From EW11 sp035765635 (lineage in GTDB: Bacteria > Verrucomicrobiota > Verrucomicrobiia > Opitutales > Opitutaceae): a stretch of 64,000 bases of DNA. Below the pieces are notes generated by a model. It had not been told where the DNA came from and searched no databases. It saw nothing but the letters and a program-made list of their open reading frames with translations. Each line of letters begins with the position of its first letter. The stretch's first letter is position 1. Of the stretch, positions 50,201-58,040 are shown piece after piece. Location: positions 1 through 64,000 of the forward strand of contig DASTWZ010000021.1 of assembly GCA_035765635.1 (NCBI GenBank). The letters run 5' to 3'. The position numbers were made by a program, and so were the translations under genes.

Positions 50201-51720
50201 CCCTGTGACAGGACGGCTTTCTCGCTGCGCTCGAAATCGACCCGGGTCCGCGGGAGGGATTCAGGGTAGTTCGTCTGGAGAAAATCGAGCAGTTGTTCGC
50301 GAATGGCGCAGCGCAGGTCGAAAGCCTTGGACGCATCGGCCGCGCTGGCCAGTGCTCGCAGTTGTATCGTGTGCTCAGTCACGTCGGTGACCTGCAAACC
50401 CACCGCAGAGCCGTCCCACTCCGGCAGTTTCTTCACGATGCGCAGCAATTCGGCGCGCACCTCGCCGACCGGAATAGTATAATCACAATAAAAGAAAACC
50501 GTGCCGAGGAGATTGGCCGAGGCCCGCGTCCAGTTTTGGAAGGGATTATCTATAAAATATTGAATGGGCACAACCAGGCGCCGCAGGTCCCAGATGCGCA
50601 CCACGACGTAGGTAAGGGAAATTTCCTCAATCCTACCCCACTCGTTTTCCACGATCACGACATCGTTGAGCCGAATGGGCTGGGTCAGGGCGATCTGCAT
50701 TCCGGCAAAAAGATTAGAGATCGTCCGCTGCGCCGCGAAGCCGACAATGATTCCCAGCACCCCGGCTGAGGCGAGAATGCTCGTGCCGAGTTGACGGACG
50801 GGTCCGAAAACCATCAACGCAGACGCTATGGTAAAGATGGCGATCACGAACAGCAGCGTTTTCCGCATCACCTGCACCTGGGTATGAACGGATCGGGCGC
50901 GGAGGTTGTTGGCGACCTTGACGTCGAAGTTTTCCAAAATGTTTTTTTCGACCAGCAGGACACCATGTGAAAGCACCCACCCGATCGAACAGACGAGGAG
51001 CAGGCTACCGGCGGTGCTGAGAAAGGCTTCATACCGCGGAGGAAGGCCGACCAGCGGAAGCGCCATGATGATCGCGAGGACCGGAAGGATGATTCGAGCT
51101 GTCCGAATGATCAATGTCGCGAGCAGATCGTCGATCGAACTGCGCGTGCGCCGCGTCCAGCGCGTGACCCCGTGTTCGACCAATCGCGTGAACTCCACGA
51201 ACAACCAGAGCAGAGCGATGAAGACCCCGATGTTGACCAGCTTGTCCACCACGACTTGCAGCGGGTGCGGCTGGCCTTCCGCACCCAGCCGAAGAAGAAT
51301 GGGTGCGATTGCGAAAAACAGACCGTAGGTCCACAGAAGAAGATAAAGCGGCCGGGCCATGGCGTGCAGAATCAGCGGACGCCACTTAACGTCGGTTTCG
51401 TTTTTTTCCGGCGGATGCGCATGCCGGCGAAGCACCTGCTTTATACAATAAATCAACGCCGCCATCAGGCTCGTCGTTACGAGCGGGGCGATCAGATCCA
51501 TGCCCGTAACCCGAGCGAAAAGAACCGTGTCCAATTTCGCCGCAAAACCTGGAGAAATCCTTTCGACCAGATGAGCCACTCCATCGCGCAACGACTCCGC
51601 GAGGCTGACAATGTACTGCTTGCCACTTAGAGCGGCGGCCCAATCGGTTTTGGGAGAGGCAGGCGGCGGAGTTTGAGCAAGGACGAGATACGCGGAATTC
51701 ATCATGATTCTAGAGGGCAA
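50194..51720 (-). CDS. MscS family mechanosensitive channel
   Basis: The 508-residue protein has about five membrane helices and the MscS pore-lining segment LGTSILASAGVLGIIVGFAA with a downstream QRTISNLFAGMQIALTQPIR. The beta domain follows as LNDVVIVENEWGRIEEISLT and VVRIWDLRRLVVPIQYFID. This matches the YbdG/YnaI-size class of small-conductance channels that release solutes on osmotic downshock. The last residues (SQGA) and stop are formed by the REP half-site, so the native C-terminus may have been trimmed. REP R3 lies 57 bases upstream of the start. Confidence 0.92.
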   Translation of the reverse strand: MPSRIMMNSAYLVLAQTPPPASPKTDWAAALSGKQYIVSLAESLRDGVAHLVERISPGFAAKLDTVLFARVTGMDLIAPLVTTSLMAALIYCIKQVLRRHAHPPEKNETDVKWRPLILHAMARPLYLLLWTYGLFFAIAPILLRLGAEGQPHPLQVVVDKLVNIGVFIALLWLFVEFTRLVEHGVTRWTRRTRSSIDDLLATLIIRTARIILPVLAIIMALPLVGLPPRYEAFLSTAGSLLLVCSIGWVLSHGVLLVEKNILENFDVKVANNLRARSVHTQVQVMRKTLLFVIAIFTIASALMVFGPVRQLGTSILASAGVLGIIVGFAAQRTISNLFAGMQIALTQPIRLNDVVIVENEWGRIEEISLTYVVVRIWDLRRLVVPIQYFIDNPFQNWTRASANLLGTVFFYCDYTIPVGEVRAELLRIVKKLPEWDGSAVGLQVTDVTEHTIQLRALASAADASKAFDLRCAIREQLLDFLQTNYPESLPRTRVDFERSEKAVLSQGA

Positions 51721-51776
51721 AAGTCCTCGTCATCGGGATGAGTTTCCGACGCAAAACCTGACAAAATCCTGACAAT

Positions 51777-51834
51777 AAAAAGGGCATGCCTTACCGTCGT
51801 CCTGCATTAAGGTAAATGGTAAGGCATGACCCCT
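51777..51834. repeat. REP hairpin family R, copy 3
   Basis: AAAGGGCATGCCTTACC and GGTAAGGCATGACCCCT face each other over a loop of about 20 bases. It is slightly degraded in the left arm. It sits between the divergent MscS and DUF5069 genes. Confidence 0.82.
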
Positions 51835-51920
51835 CTTTACCATTCCGCGGCAAACTTGCGAAGCTTGCACGGGCGATTACGATGACGCGTTCGTCCAGGT
51901 AACAAACATTCCCATTCTTT

Positions 51921-52469
51921 ATGGCTAATCCCACTCCGACCGAGAAGACGTCCACACCTCCGGCGCCAAGCACTTTGGCGGCGGCCTATCTGCAGCCTTC
52001 CGCAAGCGCGGCGGGCGCGGTGAGCTATCGCGCTCCGGATCTGCGCAAGCATCCGCCCCGGAGTCCACGCACTCGGCTAGGTGGTTTCGCGCAACTGCCG
52101 CGGATGATCGACAAAGCCCGAGCTGTCGCAGCGGGCACCGCAGGAGACTATCACTACAATTGCCCGTTCGATCAGCAAATCCTCGGCTTCACCGGCATCT
52201 CCGCCGACGCATTCATGGCCGAGATTAAAGCCGGTCGCACCGACTCCGAGCTGCTCGCGTTCATTCGCTCTCACCTCAATCCGAAACGCAGCGCGTCGGA
52301 AATCGAAAGTTGGTCGCGATGGTTCGAGACGTGGACGCCGAGCCTCCCGGAGAAACGCGAGTTCTTCAACAGCGTGCACCGTCAAAACGCGGCGCACCGC
52401 GATGATATTTCCACTTGGTGCGATTGGGTGGAGCTGGATGACTTCGTGACCTTCGGCGGCCAACCCTAG
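51921..52469 (+). CDS. DUF5069 domain protein
   Basis: The 182-residue protein has a low-complexity N-terminal part, then the DUF5069 core. The core reads APDLRKHPPRSPRTRLGGFA, QLPRMIDKARAVAAGTAGDY and NCPFDQQILGFTGISADAFM, with the DDISTWCDWVELDDFVTF end. The family is found mainly in Verrucomicrobia and Planctomycetes and its function is unknown. No signal peptide or membrane helix is present. It stands upstream of a decayed rhamnosidase gene and seems unrelated to it. Confidence 0.88.
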   Translation: MANPTPTEKTSTPPAPSTLAAAYLQPSASAAGAVSYRAPDLRKHPPRSPRTRLGGFAQLPRMIDKARAVAAGTAGDYHYNCPFDQQILGFTGISADAFMAEIKAGRTDSELLAFIRSHLNPKRSASEIESWSRWFETWTPSLPEKREFFNSVHRQNAAHRDDISTWCDWVELDDFVTFGGQP

Positions 52470-52485
52470 GCCGCGACGGCAGACG

Positions 52486-52646
52486 GTGGTTGCCCCAAAT
52501 TCTCGCCGTTCATTCCGCCGAAGCATCATCGTTCTGATCGGCGCGTTGATCGCGTCACTCGGATCGACGGCTTCGGGTTTCGCTCAGGACGCCTTGGGGC
52601 AAGGTTTCAAGGCGCCCCCTGATTCCGCCAAGCCGCGAGTACGAAT
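52486..52646 (+). pseudogene. N-terminal remnant of a GH106-type rhamnosidase, cut by a REP
   Basis: The frame gives a signal peptide (IIVLIGALIASLGSTASGFA) then QDALGQGFKAPPDSAKPRVR. This closely matches the GH106 protein at 33861 (QDSLEQGFKTPPDSAKPRTW). The match ends at AKPR, seven bases before REP R4. The bases after the REP encode TPAGLLRSHLKR, which resembles the ESGLLGPVKL end of such enzymes, so the whole middle may be lost. No start-to-stop gene remains. Confidence 0.72.
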
Positions 52647-52710
52647 AAGGGGTCATGCCTTACCATTCAACATCGCACAAGGGATATTGAATGGTAAAGC
52701 ATGACCCCTT
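52647..52710. repeat. REP hairpin family R, copy 4 (best preserved)
   Basis: AAGGGGTCATGCCTTACCAT extended by TCAA pairs with TTGAATGGTAAAGCATGACC and CCTT. The stem is 24 bases with one mismatch, over a 16-base loop. It sits at the breakpoint of the rhamnosidase remnant. Confidence 0.88.
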
Positions 52711-52770
52711 TTCCTGCGTGGCAACGTGACTCCCGCCGGCCTATTACGGTCTCACCTGAAGCGTTGACCT

Positions 52771-54063
52771 GTGAAAAAGGTTCGCGTGTTTCAAACCGTG
52801 AAAACCCGGCGCGACTTTATGAAAACCGCAGCGGCTGCGGGCCTGCTGGCGACCAGCTCATTCGCAAGAGCCGAAACAAAAGCACCCGCAGCATCGGCGC
52901 TGACGATTTCGGCCGGACACGATCTGACTCGCGCGCAATGGTGCGAAATCGCGCAACGACTTTCTTCCCCGCTGCTCCCCGCCTTGGCGGCGCGCGAGCT
53001 GAAAAAACGCATGCCGGTCGAGGCGCATCCACTCTCGCACGATCGACCGGAATACACCCATCTCGAAGCGCTGGGCAGATTGCTCACCGGCATCGCGCCA
53101 TGGCTGGAATTGGGAGGAGACGATTCGCCGGAAGGCAAGAGCCGGGCCGAACTGGCAGCACTCGCACGCGAAGGGATCGATGCGGCGACGGATCCGAAAT
53201 CTCCGGATTTCTTGAATTTTTCTCACGGGAAACAGCCTCTGGTGGACGCCGCGTTTTTGGCGCAGGCCATGCGGCGCGCGCCGACCGCGCTCTGGGCCAA
53301 ATTGGATGCGCGTGTTCAGAAAAACGTCATCGCCGCTCTTTCTTCGTCCCGGGTGATCACTCCCTTCGAGAGCAACTGGAAGCTCTTCGCTTCGACTGTT
53401 GAAGTGTTCCTCCACGGCGTAGGAGAGCGCCGCGACGACGCGCGCTTGTTCGAAGGGCTACGCAAGCACCGCGCCTGGTATCTCGGTGATGGAGTCTATG
53501 GCGATGGCTCGGAATTTCATTGGGACTACTACAACGCCTTTGTCATTCAGCCCATGCTGCTCGAAGCGCTTGAAAGCGTGGCCGGCGAGGCGGCGGAGTG
53601 GCAGGAATTCCTGCAACACGAGCGCGCACGCTTTGGCCGATACGCTGATCTGCAGGAGCGATTGATCGCGCCGGACGGCTCCTACCCCGCTATCGGACGG
53701 TCGATCGCATATCGTTGCGGAGCATTTCAAGCACTTGCGATGGCGGCGTGGCGCGGACTGCTGCCGGCGCGGTTGACCGCAGGGCAGGCCCGCGTTGCGC
53801 TAAGCCGAGTCATCGCTCGCACCCTCGGCAGCCATGGAACTTTCGATCAGCAAGGCTGGCTCAAAATCGGACTGGCAGGCAGTCAGCCCGAGCTGGGTGA
53901 GTCTTATATTTCCACGGGCAGCCTCTATCTCTGCAGCGCCGCCCTGCTTCCCCTGGGCCTCGCGCCGTCAGCACCGTTCTGGAGCGCCCCCGCCGCGCCC
54001 ACCTCATGGGAACAACTCTGGTCCGGCAAAAACCTACCCGCCGACCACGCGCTGAAGGAATAG
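52771..54063 (+). CDS. Tat-exported DUF2264 protein
   Basis: The 430-residue protein starts at GTG 52771 and carries a twin-arginine signal, T12RRDFMKTAAAAGLLATSS, so the upstream start is needed rather than ATG 52819. The mature part has the DUF2264 pattern: TRAQWCEIAQRLSSPLLPAL, HLEALGRLLTGIAPWLELGG, SRVITPFESNWKLFASTVEV, YGDGSEFHWDYYNAFVIQPM and PAIGRSIAYRCGAFQALAMA. The family is an all-alpha (alpha/alpha)6 glycosidase-like fold of uncertain activity and often sits near polysaccharide lyases. Here it is next to a decayed rhamnosidase gene. Confidence 0.9.
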   Translation: MKKVRVFQTVKTRRDFMKTAAAAGLLATSSFARAETKAPAASALTISAGHDLTRAQWCEIAQRLSSPLLPALAARELKKRMPVEAHPLSHDRPEYTHLEALGRLLTGIAPWLELGGDDSPEGKSRAELAALAREGIDAATDPKSPDFLNFSHGKQPLVDAAFLAQAMRRAPTALWAKLDARVQKNVIAALSSSRVITPFESNWKLFASTVEVFLHGVGERRDDARLFEGLRKHRAWYLGDGVYGDGSEFHWDYYNAFVIQPMLLEALESVAGEAAEWQEFLQHERARFGRYADLQERLIAPDGSYPAIGRSIAYRCGAFQALAMAAWRGLLPARLTAGQARVALSRVIARTLGSHGTFDQQGWLKIGLAGSQPELGESYISTGSLYLCSAALLPLGLAPSAPFWSAPAAPTSWEQLWSGKNLPADHALKE

Positions 54064-54145
54064 GTCTCGAAGCACGCCCATCATAACCTTAAGCTTGACG
54101 CTCAGGCGGTGCGGCAAAATGCGAGGGAGCCGCCAGACCTCAAGC

Positions 54146-54420
54146 TGTAGCCGCGAAAGGCATAGCAGGGCAAAGGCGCAGGGTTTGCCACGGTGAGTTT
54201 TTTAGCCGCAAAAAGGCTCAAGATACGCAAAGAGGATTTTTGTTAGGCCGACGCGGCTCAGAGATTCCTGGCTCGGGAGCGGTCTGGTTTTTGGGTTTGG
54301 AGTTACAAACCAATACCCTAACCGCGTTGTGGAGGAGCCGCTGCTAGCGACATTGCAAATCCGAAATCCTCTTTGCTCTTTTTGAGCCTTTTTGCGGCTA
54401 CAATTTTTTTGAAATCGCTG
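54146..54420 (-). repeat. MITE-like repeat family A, copy 6
   Basis: This inverted copy is nearly identical to copy 1. It begins TGTAGCCGCGAAAGGCATAG and ends TTTTTTTGAAATCGCTGTAG, so the outer flanks can be defined. It covers most of the 334-base gap 54064-54397 and its edge provides the TAG stop of the following gene. The rest of the gap shows nothing recognisable. Confidence 0.88.
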
Positions 54421-55036
54421 TAGCGGCGCGTGAGTCCAGATATTTCCAATTCTGCTTTTTCCCTTCGCTCAGCCACTCGATCGTGGTCTGCAGGCGCTTT
54501 TCCCGGGTCTCGGGGCGCTTTGCGTCGGTGATCCACATGATATATTCGCGGCGATGACTCGGCGCGAAATTATCAAATGTCGCCGACGCTTTTTTGTTTT
54601 TACCCAACGCAGTCTTCAAATCCGCCGGAACTGGCAGCTCCTTGCCCGGCTTGGCCGCGCGTTTGATTTTCGAAGCCGGTGAATTCCGCTGTTCCACGGC
54701 GCTGCGCACACATGCGAGGAGCACGTCGTCTTTTGGCAAATCGGCGAGGGACGTTATCCTGCCGAACTGCCCCATGCCTGAACCGGCAGTATTGGTTTTC
54801 TCCAGCCGTTGGCCGACATCGATGTCGCGCCAGAAAAACAGCGAACAGTGCGCCTTGAAGGCGGCGAATCCACAGAGCAATCCTTTGTAATCGAAAAACG
54901 GACTGCCCCATTTGATGGTCTCGACGATTTCCGGGCAGCCTTGGTGAATGATTTTCCTCAGATGCTTCAGGATAGGCCGGGCGAACTCCGGCGCCTCCGC
55001 AATATACGAATCAATCCGCGCGTCTTTTTTAGGCAT
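54398..55036 (-). CDS. YdeI/OmpD-associated family protein with DUF1801 domain
   Basis: The 212-residue protein has the DUF1801 part DSYIAEAPEFARPILKHLRK and HQGCPEIVETIKWGSPFFDY, followed by the YdeI half with VPADLKTALGKNKKASATFD and FAPSHRREYIMWITDAKRPE-type motif plus the TREKRLQTTIEWLSEGKKQN helix. The function is not established; relatives respond to cationic peptides. ATG 55036 fits the conserved KKDARIDSY start. The stop (TAG) and last codons lie in repeat A copy 6, so its end may have been remodelled. Confidence 0.88.
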   Translation of the reverse strand: MPKKDARIDSYIAEAPEFARPILKHLRKIIHQGCPEIVETIKWGSPFFDYKGLLCGFAAFKAHCSLFFWRDIDVGQRLEKTNTAGSGMGQFGRITSLADLPKDDVLLACVRSAVEQRNSPASKIKRAAKPGKELPVPADLKTALGKNKKASATFDNFAPSHRREYIMWITDAKRPETREKRLQTTIEWLSEGKKQNWKYLDSRAATAISKKL

Positions 55037-55276
55037 AGGGAGTGGATTGAAGACGCAGCCTATCGTCCGCCGCCGCCGCGGCAAGAACGCCTATCTGCTG
55101 CGTGCCGGGGCGTGACGGGGGCGTAAATGTCGGTCGAGAGGAGAATTCCCCATGCCCGCTTTCTAGGCTGACCTAGTTTTAAACCGGGACAGTTGACCCA
55201 CGTGTGCAGCCTACGCGCCTTGAGATCGGCCAGGAACGACGTTTGTTCGTCCGTTCTAGTTAAGAAAATTCGTCAT

Positions 55277-56764
55277 ATGACCCGCAGTTCGAAATTAATT
55301 TCCACGGGTGTCCCTGGTCTTGATTCCATTTTGAAAGGCGGTTTGCCCGCGAACCGTTTGTACCTTCTCAAAGGAGAACCGGGGGTGGGCAAAACGACCC
55401 TGGCACTCCAGTTTCTGCTGGAGGGCGTCCGCTGCAAGGAATCGAGTCTCTATATTACGCTTTCGGAAACGCGCGCAGAAATCGACGACGTGGCGCAATC
55501 TCACGGCTGGTCCATGGACAATATTGGCGTGCTCGAACTCTCTGCTCTCGAGCACCAACTCGCGGAAGCGGCCCGAAACACTGTTTTCCATTCTGCCGAA
55601 CTGGAATTGAACCAGACCACCAACCTTTTGCTGGAAAAGATCGAACAGTATAAACCGCTGCGCCTCGTCATCGACTCGTTGTCGGAGTTGCGCCTCCTGT
55701 CCGACACCGCGCTCCGCTACCGCCGGCAAATGTTGTCGCTGAAACAATATTTCAGTGGAAAGGAGATGACCGTCATTCTGCTGGACGATCATTCCGTCGA
55801 TGGTGGCGACATGCATGTGCAAAGCATCGCGCATGGCGTCTTAACGATGGAGCAAACGGAGCTCGATTATGGCACCGAGAAGCGCCGAATCCGCGTCAAC
55901 AAATTGCGCGGGGTAAACTTCGTTGGCGGTTATCACGACGCAACCATGGTGGTCGGCGGCGTTCGCGTATTTCCGCGACTCGTGGCGAGCGATTACTCCG
56001 GCAACTTCGCGGCGGGACAGGTGACCAGCAATTTGGCCGAACTCGATGCGTTGCTTGGCGGCGGCTTGGATCGCGGGACCAGCACGCTGTTTCTTGGGCC
56101 GGCCGGCACTGGAAAATCAAGCATCGCGTTGCACTACGCGATCGCCGGTGCGCTTCGGGGCGAACGTGCCGAGCTATACCTTTTCGAAGAAAGCCGACGC
56201 ACGCTCATGGCGCGGGCCAATTCGATCGGGCTGAACCTCGATCCTTTTTTCGAGAGCGGAATGCTGCACGTTCACTCGATCGAACCGACCGCGCTCCCTC
56301 CCGGTGAATTCATCAACCGTGTGCGGGACAATGTGCTGATTGATGGAGCTCGGATGATCGTGATCGATAGTCTCAACGGCTACTTGCAGGCGATGCCAGA
56401 CGCGAAGTTCCTCAACATCCAACTGCACGAGCTCCTTTCATTTTTAAATCTAAACGGAGTGTTGACCCTCATGACCATGGCGCAGCACGGCATCGTCGGA
56501 CAAATGTACGCTCCGGTGGATCTGACCTACCTGGCGGACACCGTGCTTCTGCTGCGTTACTTCGAACACAAGGGTTCGATCAAGAAAGCGATCTCGGTGG
56601 TGAAGAAGAGAATCGGACAACATGAATCGACCATCCGCGAATTCCAGATTACAGGATCTGGCCTGCGCGTCGGCCAACCGCTCAACGATTTTCAAGGCAT
56701 TCTCACCGGTGTCCCTGTTTTCAGTGGGACTTCGAAGCAAATCCTCGACGCCACTGATTTATGA
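55277..56764 (+). CDS. KaiC-like double-domain RecA-family ATPase
   Basis: The 495-residue protein repeats the KaiC fold twice. Domain I starts STGVPGLDSILKGGLPANRL, with Walker A GEPGVGKTT near residues 34-42. Domain II starts NLAELDALLGGGLDRGTSTL with Walker A GPAGTGKSS near 275-283 and an intact FEES catalytic pair; in domain I the equivalent is LSET, so one Glu is replaced. The end has DLTYLADTVLLLRYFE, where KaiC carries its phosphorylation sites. No KaiA or KaiB gene is present. It overlaps the histidine kinase gene by four bases, so the two are probably a signalling pair. Confidence 0.93.
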   Translation: MTRSSKLISTGVPGLDSILKGGLPANRLYLLKGEPGVGKTTLALQFLLEGVRCKESSLYITLSETRAEIDDVAQSHGWSMDNIGVLELSALEHQLAEAARNTVFHSAELELNQTTNLLLEKIEQYKPLRLVIDSLSELRLLSDTALRYRRQMLSLKQYFSGKEMTVILLDDHSVDGGDMHVQSIAHGVLTMEQTELDYGTEKRRIRVNKLRGVNFVGGYHDATMVVGGVRVFPRLVASDYSGNFAAGQVTSNLAELDALLGGGLDRGTSTLFLGPAGTGKSSIALHYAIAGALRGERAELYLFEESRRTLMARANSIGLNLDPFFESGMLHVHSIEPTALPPGEFINRVRDNVLIDGARMIVIDSLNGYLQAMPDAKFLNIQLHELLSFLNLNGVLTLMTMAQHGIVGQMYAPVDLTYLADTVLLLRYFEHKGSIKKAISVVKKRIGQHESTIREFQITGSGLRVGQPLNDFQGILTGVPVFSGTSKQILDATDL

Positions 56765-57996
56765 AGCGGCAACGCGTTTTGGTGCTGGCCCCGACCGGCG
56801 CGGACGGGATCAACATCCAGGCCGTGTTGTCCGAGGCGCGAATCGAGTCCGAAATCGCGCGCTCGACGGAACAGCTTATCGACGCCGTCAAAACCGGTTA
56901 CGGCGCTCTTCTACTCACCGAAGAAGCCATCACACCGGCGGTGCTGCCCGATCTTCCGGATTCGCTGGCACGTCAACCGACCTGGTCGAGCATCCCGGTG
57001 TTGTTGCTCACGAGCGGAGGAAACATGACGCAATGTGGCGAGGAGGCGGAACGCGTGTTGGGCTCGCGCGCTGCATTGACGCTGATCGAGCGACCGCTGC
57101 GCAAGGTGACCCTGATCTCCAGTGTGCGGTCGGCGCTGCACGGCCGCGCCCGGCAATTCGAAATCCGCGATCTTCTCAGCGAACGTGAAACGCTGCTCGC
57201 GTCGCTGGAGGAGCGGGTCGCGGAACGCACGATCCGGCTTCAGCAGGTCATCGAGGAACTCGAAGCATTTTCCTACAGCGTATCGCACGACTTGCGCGCG
57301 CCCCTTCGGGCGTTGACCGGCTACTCCGAGGCGCTTTTGGCAGATTGTCAGGAAACCATGGACACCAGGGCGATTCACTACGCCCAGCGCATTTCGAAAG
57401 CGTCGAACAGTCTCGATCGACTGACGCGCGATCTGCTGATTTACACCCGCGTGGCGCGGCAGGGCATCACCCTCGAACGCGTCGATTTGGATGCCGCTCT
57501 GCAAGAGGTGCTCAATCACTATCCCACGATCACGGAGTGGCAGCAGTGCATCCATATCCTGCCGCCTCTGGGCTTTGTCGTGGCGCACTCGCCGTCTGTC
57601 GTGCAGTGTTTTTCCAACTTGCTGGAGAACGGCATCAAGTTCGCGAAGCCCGGGCAACCGCCGAGAATCCGGGTTTACTCCAGATTGGAAGGAACGCGGC
57701 GGAGAATATTTTTCGAGGATGACGGCATTGGCATCGCGCCCGAGAATCACACGAAAGCGTTTGGGATGTTCGAGCGCCTCGGGGGTGGCGAAACCAAGGG
57801 CACGGGCATCGGCTTGGCCATTGTGAAGAAAGCCGTCGAACGCATGGGCGCCGTCATTGGACTGACCTCCGCCGTGAATAAAGGCTCTTGTTTCTGGATC
57901 GAATTCGATGATGCCGGCGAGGAGACGACGACGGGCGAGGAGATGAAGACGTTGGCTGAAGCGACAACGACGAAGGGGCAGCAAGAAGGCGCCTAG
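56761..57996 (+). CDS. Histidine kinase with N-terminal pseudo-receiver domain, KaiC partner
   Basis: The 411-residue protein has a receiver-like N-terminus (VLVLAPTGADGINIQAVLSE; SSIPVLLLTSGG; LIERPLRKVTLISSV). At the usual phospho-acceptor Asp position it reads LLLTEEAIT, so it is probably not phosphorylated. A coiled-coil linker (residues 133-165) leads to HisKA with FSYSVSHDLRAPLRALTGYS (His177) and an ATPase domain with NLLENGIKF, DDGIGIAPEN and GTGIGLAIVKKAVERMG. It is co-translated with the KaiC-like ATPase. No output regulator is adjacent. Confidence 0.92.
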   Translation: MKRQRVLVLAPTGADGINIQAVLSEARIESEIARSTEQLIDAVKTGYGALLLTEEAITPAVLPDLPDSLARQPTWSSIPVLLLTSGGNMTQCGEEAERVLGSRAALTLIERPLRKVTLISSVRSALHGRARQFEIRDLLSERETLLASLEERVAERTIRLQQVIEELEAFSYSVSHDLRAPLRALTGYSEALLADCQETMDTRAIHYAQRISKASNSLDRLTRDLLIYTRVARQGITLERVDLDAALQEVLNHYPTITEWQQCIHILPPLGFVVAHSPSVVQCFSNLLENGIKFAKPGQPPRIRVYSRLEGTRRRIFFEDDGIGIAPENHTKAFGMFERLGGGETKGTGIGLAIVKKAVERMGAVIGLTSAVNKGSCFWIEFDDAGEETTTGEEMKTLAEATTTKGQQEGA

Positions 57997-58040
57997 CGTG
58001 ACCTTTTGTTCTGACTCAAAAAATCCCGCCCCAAGTTTTT

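Noticed and set aside
48450..52710. A RAYT transposase gene to go with the REP hairpins
   Set aside because: No frame in the window shows the HUH/Y1 transposase motifs, so the source must be elsewhere.
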